Shown here piece after piece: positions 6,129 through 10,381 of a stretch of DNA of 10,381 nt (positions are counted from its first letter, which is position 1; each line of letters opens with the position of its first letter). Where the stretch lies: positions 1-10,381 of the forward strand of contig JAHKLF010000030.1 of the NCBI GenBank assembly GCA_029856615.1, read 5' to 3'. The notes beneath the pieces were generated by a model that had not been told where the DNA came from, did not search any database, and saw nothing but the letters and a program-made list of their open reading frames with translations. The position numbers were made by a program, and so were the translations under genes. The DNA is from Candidatus Njordarchaeota archaeon (GTDB lineage: Archaea; Asgardarchaeota; Njordarchaeia; Njordarchaeales; Njordarchaeaceae).

Positions 6129-7988
6129 TTAAACTTCGATACCTAGTTCTTTTAATTTTTCTGGAGTGGGGACCCCATCGACCCAGCCCCTCAGCTTGTA
6201 ATACTCTTCTAGCATCTTTTTGAATTTTTCTGGATCCACGACTTCTCCTTTTGAAGGCCCATCGGGTAAGGGCGATGTGAACAATCTCTTTGGTAATGTA
6301 TCGTCTTTAGCACTAAATCCGTATTTAGCCATAATTAATCGCTCTAAGTTATATATTCTCTCTCCTATCTTAAGAATATCATCCGCTGTTAGATCCCAAC
6401 CAGTTATACTAGAGAGCATATCTGCATATGCATCAGCACCTAATGCAAATGTATTAAACAAGCAAACAACTGCAGAGTTAACTACACAGGTGAAGTCTTG
6501 GAAAAGTTTTACCCATTTTGCTTTGCCCTCATATGACAATCGATCTATTTGTTCAGGTATACCTAAAACCTCAGGAGATATGGTATACCCTGTAACGTGG
6601 CATCCTCCTCTATTAGCAGTAGCGTAGTTTAACCCTATACCTTTGACAGCCCTTGGATCATAAGCTGGCATTTCTAGACCCTTGACACTCATGGATAGAT
6701 CGGGTGCTCCAAATAATTCCGCTAGTCGCTTGGATCCTAATGCTAAGTATTTTCCAAATCCCGATTTATAAGCGGTTCTCCATACGGCTTCTACTAATGC
6801 AGCATCATTACCGAATCTTAAATCAAGACCTTGAAGTTCTTCTTTGGGTATGTATCCTTTCTCCACTAACTCCATCGCAGCAGCTATTGTTGAACCCATA
6901 GAGATCGTATCCAAGCCGAATTCATCACAATAATGGTTAGCCTTTATTAAAGCTTCTAAATTAAATACGCCAGTTGTCTGACCAAGCGCCCATATGCTTT
7001 CATATTCGGGTCCTTCGCTATATAATATCTGGAAGGGACCTTTCTCCACTTTTGTGACTCTTCCACAACCGATTGGACAACCCCAACAAGGTCTTCTCTT
7101 TATTAGGTATTTTGCTTCTAATGTTTCTCCACTTATTTTATCAGCGTCTGGACTCCATGCGCCCTGCCAATTCTTGTAGGGTAATCCTCCAATTCCATTA
7201 ATTATATTTACTAACACTGCGGTTCCATACTTAGGTAATCCCTGACCGGTAACGGAGTTCTCTTTCATTATCTTCAAATACTTTGCTACCTTTTCTTTCA
7301 ATTCGTTTTCGCGTGCAATTGGAGGTCTCTGTGATCCACGTACATAGATCGCTTTAAGTTTCTTTGAACCCATCACAGCTCCCACGCCGGTTCTTCCAGC
7401 AGCTCTGTGATAATCATTCATTATACATGCAATTAATACTAGATTTTCTCCTGCGGGGCCAATGCATGCTACGCTTGAGTTTTTCTCTCCATGTCTAGCT
7501 TTCAATATATCTATTGTATCGAATACATTCTTGCCCCAGAGATCGGATGCGTCATGAATTTCTGCATGACCATCGATAATAGTTAAATATACGGGAGTAT
7601 CAGATTTTCCCCGAATTATAATCATGTCATAACCAGCAAACTTTAGGTAGGGGCCAAATTCGCCTCCAGAGTTAGCGCTTCCTACGCTTCCTGTCAATGG
7701 AGATTTTAAAGTCATAACATGATATCTCCCAGAGCTTGGGAAGGGGGTACCAGTTGCAGGTCCTGTTGCGAAAATTAGTGTGTTTTCGGGACCAAATGGA
7801 TTTATATCCTTGGGCGATATTCCTTTTTTCTCTAATTCCTTTAAGTCATTATAGAGAATCCATAGTGCGTATCCTTTACCTCCAAGATATTTTCTTGCTA
7901 TTTCTTCATTAATGGGAATGTCTCTTAATGTTTTATCGGTCAGATTTACTTCGAGAATTTTGCCCATATAACCGCCAGGCAAGTACAT
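6129..7988 (-). CDS. aor: Tungsten-containing aldehyde:ferredoxin oxidoreductase
   Basis: This 619-residue protein is full length for the AOR family. The N-terminal pterin-binding domain begins GGYMGKILEVNLTDKT (5-20), with GPATGTPFPSSGRYHVMTLK (76-95). The [4Fe-4S] cysteines are C301, C304 and C308 in RPCWGCPIGCGR plus C509. EGPEYES (325-331) and H464 in GCHVTG match positions near the metal in the Pyrococcus furiosus enzyme. The first DXXGL(C/D) pterin motif is intact (DEFGLD, 355-360); the second reads NSAVVC (504-509). The enzyme oxidises aldehydes to acids with ferredoxin in the cytoplasm, using a bis-tungstopterin. Which AOR subfamily it belongs to is open. GGTG directly before ATG 7988 fixes the start. 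Neighbours are moaD (convergent) and the radical SAM maturase (divergent). Confidence 0.95.
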   Translation of the reverse strand: MYLPGGYMGKILEVNLTDKTLRDIPINEEIARKYLGGKGYALWILYNDLKELEKKGISPKDINPFGPENTLIFATGPATGTPFPSSGRYHVMTLKSPLTGSVGSANSGGEFGPYLKFAGYDMIIIRGKSDTPVYLTIIDGHAEIHDASDLWGKNVFDTIDILKARHGEKNSSVACIGPAGENLVLIACIMNDYHRAAGRTGVGAVMGSKKLKAIYVRGSQRPPIARENELKEKVAKYLKIMKENSVTGQGLPKYGTAVLVNIINGIGGLPYKNWQGAWSPDADKISGETLEAKYLIKRRPCWGCPIGCGRVTKVEKGPFQILYSEGPEYESIWALGQTTGVFNLEALIKANHYCDEFGLDTISMGSTIAAAMELVEKGYIPKEELQGLDLRFGNDAALVEAVWRTAYKSGFGKYLALGSKRLAELFGAPDLSMSVKGLEMPAYDPRAVKGIGLNYATANRGGCHVTGYTISPEVLGIPEQIDRLSYEGKAKWVKLFQDFTCVVNSAVVCLFNTFALGADAYADMLSSITGWDLTADDILKIGERIYNLERLIMAKYGFSAKDDTLPKRLFTSPLPDGPSKGEVVDPEKFKKMLEEYYKLRGWVDGVPTPEKLKELGIEV

Positions 7989-7990
7989 TT

Positions 7991-8028
7991 CACCTTTTTT
8001 TATTTGCTTTATGAAGGGTTAATTATAA
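7991..8028 (-). promoter_or_regulatory. Promoter and ribosome binding site of the AOR gene
   Basis: Minus-strand reading gives TTATAATT (8021-8028) as TATA-like box, about 33 nt before the ATG, and GGTG (7991-7994) just before the start codon. This predicts a leader of about 10 nt. Confidence 0.45.
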
Positions 8029-8050
8029 TAGAATACAATATCACTTGTAG

Positions 8051-8068
8051 AATAGAATATATTCTATT
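8051..8068. promoter_or_regulatory. 18-bp perfect palindrome upstream of the AOR promoter
   Basis: AATAGAATATATTCTATT equals its own reverse complement. It ends 22 bp upstream of the proposed AOR TATA box. A partial copy, AATAGAATA, lies at 8027-8035 beside that box, and TAGAATAGAATA runs into the palindrome from the left. The form and place suit an operator for a dimeric regulator, in an activating position, or the palindrome centre (GAATATATTC) could itself be a TATA element. No regulator can be assigned. Confidence 0.5.
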
Positions 8069-8408
8069 TTAATGTTTCGGATCTTTTTAAATTTTTTAAA
8101 TTCCATGCGAATTTTTCGATAATTTATATTAATAGCTTGAAAATATTTTATCAAATTAATAGTCAGAAAAACCAACATTAGCTGGCAGTTAAGCGCGTAT
8201 CAAGAGGTGCATTTTTCTCTTTCATCTCTGATAATTGTTCTATAGGTGCTTCATGAATTAGAAGCCTATGAAGTCCCATCTCACATTATTGTGGGTAGCT
8301 TTTTCCCCTCTATTAATCATGACAAAAAGCGTTTTTTAGAGTATCTTATTTGCGAATATTTTTCTCTTTGATGATGTTGAATCTTGATACGAGGAGTTTA
8401 GTAACTAA
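8069..8408. other. Long intergenic region with a possible gene remnant
   Basis: No intact gene is visible between AOR and the radical SAM gene. On the minus strand, ATG 8279 opens 33 codons ending at 8178 (MGLHRLLIHEAPIEQLSEMK, then a tail ending PLDTRLTAS). Just upstream, in another frame, 8284-8397 reads QIRYSKKRFLS, a stop, and LIEGKKLPTIM. This may be a broken gene or chance. A 9-bp imperfect hairpin (ATAGG/CTTC 8242-8252 with GAAGCCTAT 8261-8269) and CTCAC/GTGGG (8280-8284, 8291-8295) followed by T-rich sequence lie within it. Confidence 0.35.
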
Positions 8409-8470
8409 TTTTTTATAAGTACTTTTCTATGACTTAGTTTATTTTTGAGTTAAATCAAATTGAAGTGGTG
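8409..8470 (+). promoter_or_regulatory. Promoter and ribosome binding site of the radical SAM gene
   Basis: A strong TATA-like TTTTTTATAAG lies at 8409-8419. GTGGTG (8465-8470), of the archaeal GGTG type, sits seven bases before TTG 8478 and favours that codon over the in-frame TTG at 8460, which has no ribosome binding site. Confidence 0.45.
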
Positions 8471-8477
8471 TTTTAAA

Positions 8478-9758
8478 TTGGATTATCCACGTATTATTCA
8501 GATAGAGCCTACTAACGCATGTAATTTCAATTGTTTCTTCTGCATAAGACACTTCTGGAAGTCCGAAGTTGGATACATGGTACCAAAGCTCTATGAAAAA
8601 ATAGCAAAAGAGGCATTTCCGTATATTAGTAGGTTAACTCTTTATGGTGATGGAGAATCGTTAATGCATCCTAATTTTCTTGACTTCTTAGATATCGCTA
8701 GGAGATATCTCCCTAAGGATTCTGAAATATTCTTCGTAACGAATGGTTCTCTTGTTAATGAGAAAATAAGCAATATTATTATTAAGAAATATCATGTGGA
8801 CGAGATTGCCTTCTCAATTGATACGACAAATTTCTCTAAGCTTGAGAAAATTAGATTGGGGGCGCGCTCAAAGATCATTTTTAGGAATCTAGCTCATCTT
8901 CTTGATTTAAAGAAGAACAATGATTTGAAGATAGGGATTTCAAGTGTAGTAATGAAATCAAATGTTGAGGATTTGCCGGATCTCGTCGAGAAGGCTGGTG
9001 AGTTAAATATAGATTACATAGTGGTTTCTCATCTTCTCCCATACTCAAAATCCATGTACAGGGAAATACTATACCCATTATTCACGGGCGATGCTCTCAT
9101 AATTGCTAGTGAACTGATAGAGAGAGGATGGCCTCTGGTTCTAAAGGCTATATATGAGGAGCTTGGCCTAGCCTATGGGCATTATATATCCTTATCAGCT
9201 TCAAGAGCGTTAAGAAGAATATGGGAGAAGGCAAGGAATATGAATCTCGAAATAAATCTGCCGATGATGATAGAGGCGAAGCCATTAATAGATTATCTTA
9301 GGAGAATTGAGGAAATCTTTGAGGCGTCGCGAAGAATTGCTAAGAAATATGGAATTCGATTAGAATTACCTAGTTTTTTCCCTGATAGCCGAAAACGTGA
9401 GTGTCCCTACATAAAGAATGAGGTAATGGTAATAAGATGGGACGGAAAAGTAGTACCCTGTATGAATTATATTCACGATCATAACTTCTATGTAAATGAT
9501 CACGATAAATGGATCTATGCAGTAACCTTTGGCGACCTAAAGACGGAAACTGTTAAAGATGTTTGGAATAAAGAAGAGTATGTAAGATTTAGAGAGAATG
9601 TAAGTAATATTTCAAAGAGTATGCCTTGGTGCGGTGATTGTCTTTACTCGTCATTAGGGTGTTGGTATGTGAAGGATAACTTAATGGATTGCTACGGGAA
9701 TTCACCGACATGCTCAGAGTGCATATACAGCGTAAATCTCGCGAAGTGTTTAATATAG
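8478..9758 (+). CDS. Radical SAM/SPASM-like protein, tungsten-cofactor oxidoreductase maturase type
   Basis: Numbered from TTG 8460, the protein begins YPRIIQIEPTNACNFNCFFC. The C-x3-C-x2-C of the SAM-binding [4Fe-4S] cluster is C21, C25, C28. A GGEP-like GDGES (63-67) and strand FFVTNGSLVN (91-100) follow. The C-terminal third is a cysteine-rich auxiliary-cluster region: C315, C334, C391, C394, C401, C411, C418, C421 and C430, including VIRWDGKVVPC and DCYGNSPTCSEC. That layout matches the radical SAM maturases found beside tungsten-dependent oxidoreductases; the chemistry of this family is not settled. It probably modifies the cofactor or protein of the divergent AOR in the cytoplasm. The start is set at TTG 8478 (residue 7) by its ribosome binding site, with 8460 as alternative. 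Another SPASM peptide-modifying enzyme is the main other reading. Confidence 0.85.
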   Translation: MDYPRIIQIEPTNACNFNCFFCIRHFWKSEVGYMVPKLYEKIAKEAFPYISRLTLYGDGESLMHPNFLDFLDIARRYLPKDSEIFFVTNGSLVNEKISNIIIKKYHVDEIAFSIDTTNFSKLEKIRLGARSKIIFRNLAHLLDLKKNNDLKIGISSVVMKSNVEDLPDLVEKAGELNIDYIVVSHLLPYSKSMYREILYPLFTGDALIIASELIERGWPLVLKAIYEELGLAYGHYISLSASRALRRIWEKARNMNLEINLPMMIEAKPLIDYLRRIEEIFEASRRIAKKYGIRLELPSFFPDSRKRECPYIKNEVMVIRWDGKVVPCMNYIHDHNFYVNDHDKWIYAVTFGDLKTETVKDVWNKEEYVRFRENVSNISKSMPWCGDCLYSSLGCWYVKDNLMDCYGNSPTCSECIYSVNLAKCLI

Positions 9759-10041
9759 AGATCTTATGTCTAGATCACAGACTCAATGGTTTATTTTAAT
9801 ATAAAGTCGCGGAAAGTTTTCACAGTGTTTTGAGATTGTAACTTTAATGATTTCGATTTTTCAGAATGCTCATATTTCGACTTCCCAATAGTACCTCCAG
9901 AAGATTTTTACACGCTTTGCCCAGATTGCGAACTCCGCGAAGTATATTCTCTTAGATTTATAGTAAGATTGATTGTCGGATAATATACCAGGTCGCGTAG
10001 AATGCTTATATGAGGAGGAGGCGATTCAATATATGGTTTAA
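9759..10041. other. Intergenic region with a start-less, protein-like stretch
   Basis: No complete gene is visible. On the plus strand, 9834-9980 is open for 49 codons between stops and has no start codon. It includes DCNFNDFDFSEC and PPEDFYTLCPDCELREVYSL, with two cysteine pairs (C2/C12 and CPDC at 29-32) that recall a zinc ribbon. It may be a remnant or chance. A GGAGGAGG run at 10012-10019 looks like a ribosome binding site but no open frame follows it. Confidence 0.3.
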
Positions 10042-10320
10042 CTAAAGAATAAGTCCTAATTTTTCAAAAATTTTTTTGAGGACTCTTAATTCGTTGAGAA
10101 GTTTATAACCCTTCTCTGTAATTTCATAATATGACTTATTCTCCTCATTTATCATCCTAATATAACCCTCATTCACTAATTTATCAAGATACGGCTTAAG
10201 ACGATCATAAGGGATATTAGCTAGCATAATTATCCTAGAGACGACGACTTTTCCCTCTGAGTCGATTGTCTCTAGGATATCTAATAATACCCCAACATGT
10301 GATCTATATTTACGTCGCAT
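10042..10320 (-). CDS. Winged helix-turn-helix transcriptional regulator
   Basis: The whole 92-residue protein is one archaeal winged-helix domain. Helices at about 8-20 and 25-35 are followed by a recognition helix PYDRLKPYLDKLVNEGYI (37-54). The wing is RMINEENKSYYEITEKG (55-71), and the closing helix YKLLNELRVLKKIFEKLG may dimerise. The 'L..LV..GYI......Y.IT.KG..LL' pattern is that of small single-domain archaeal regulators (HTH_45-like). It has no ligand domain. AAGGTAG (10328-10334, minus) precedes the ATG by seven bases. It sits next to the tungsten-enzyme cluster and could bind the palindrome at 8051-8068, but nothing in the sequence proves it. Upstream on the plus strand, AGGAGGT (10351-10357) may serve a gene beyond the window. 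Confidence 0.85.
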   Translation of the reverse strand: MRRKYRSHVGVLLDILETIDSEGKVVVSRIIMLANIPYDRLKPYLDKLVNEGYIRMINEENKSYYEITEKGYKLLNELRVLKKIFEKLGLIL

Positions 10321-10381
10321 TATACTTCTACCTTCCAGATGACCGTGAATAGGAGGTAAAGGCCTACAAGTTTTGCGATTG

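Noticed and set aside
6220..6627. Long open frame on the plus strand within AOR
   Set aside because: It is the antisense shadow of a full-length AOR gene with all its motifs.
3281..8068. TAGAATA half-sites at 3281, 4690, 5378, 5722, 8029 and 8051 as a shared regulon motif
   Set aside because: By base composition four to five copies of this 7-mer (both strands) are expected in the window, so only the perfect palindrome at 8051-8068 stands out.
8246..8371. 41-codon GTG frame on the plus strand in the gap between AOR and the radical SAM gene
   Set aside because: No ribosome binding site, and it is antisense to the minus-strand candidate remnant; the two cannot both be trusted.

Overview
The window is AT-rich archaeal DNA. 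It ends the gene for subunit E of the archaeal Glu-tRNA(Gln) amidotransferase and also carries an ESCRT-III (Snf7/CdvB-like) protein, a TrpB2-type tryptophan synthase beta chain and a tungsten aldehyde:ferredoxin oxidoreductase (AOR). Ribosome binding sites are of the archaeal GGTGA/GAGGTG type, TATA-like boxes precede several genes, and TTG starts are common. ESCRT-III together with GatE suggests the TACK group (Thermoproteota in the broad sense) or a relative, probably thermophilic. The species cannot be named from the sequence.

Layout. Positions 1-811 (+): the end of gatE, then an ESCRT-III-like gene. Positions 1075-3257 (-): an orphan trpB2 with its own promoter, preceded by a HAD-family hydrolase that starts at TTG. 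Positions 3347-4668 (+), divergent from the HAD gene: a nucleotidyltransferase with a HEPN-like helical tail, followed at once by a YdjM/DUF457-type membrane protein. Positions 4860-9758 form a tungsten-enzyme neighbourhood: a NifX/NafY-type protein (+), a decayed moaD (-), an intact moaD-like sulfur carrier (+), a convergent AOR (-) and a divergent radical SAM/SPASM-like protein of the tungsten-oxidoreductase maturase type (+). A small winged-helix regulator (-) lies at 10042-10320.

How the genes may work together. MoaD-type carriers supply sulfur for the pterin dithiolene, AOR is the tungstopterin/[4Fe-4S] enzyme, and the radical SAM protein belongs to a family found beside such oxidoreductases. 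The NifX-type protein could handle metal or cofactor, but that is inferred from position only.

The least expected feature is at 5182-5474 on the minus strand. A second moaD, about 293 nt long (the intact one is 288 nt without its stop), can be followed from start to end through at least three frame changes and several stops. Other points of note are an 18-bp perfect palindrome upstream of the AOR promoter, a changed second pterin-binding motif in AOR, and two protein-like but start-less or broken stretches in the longer gaps. I found no CRISPR array, tRNA, rRNA or insertion sequence.
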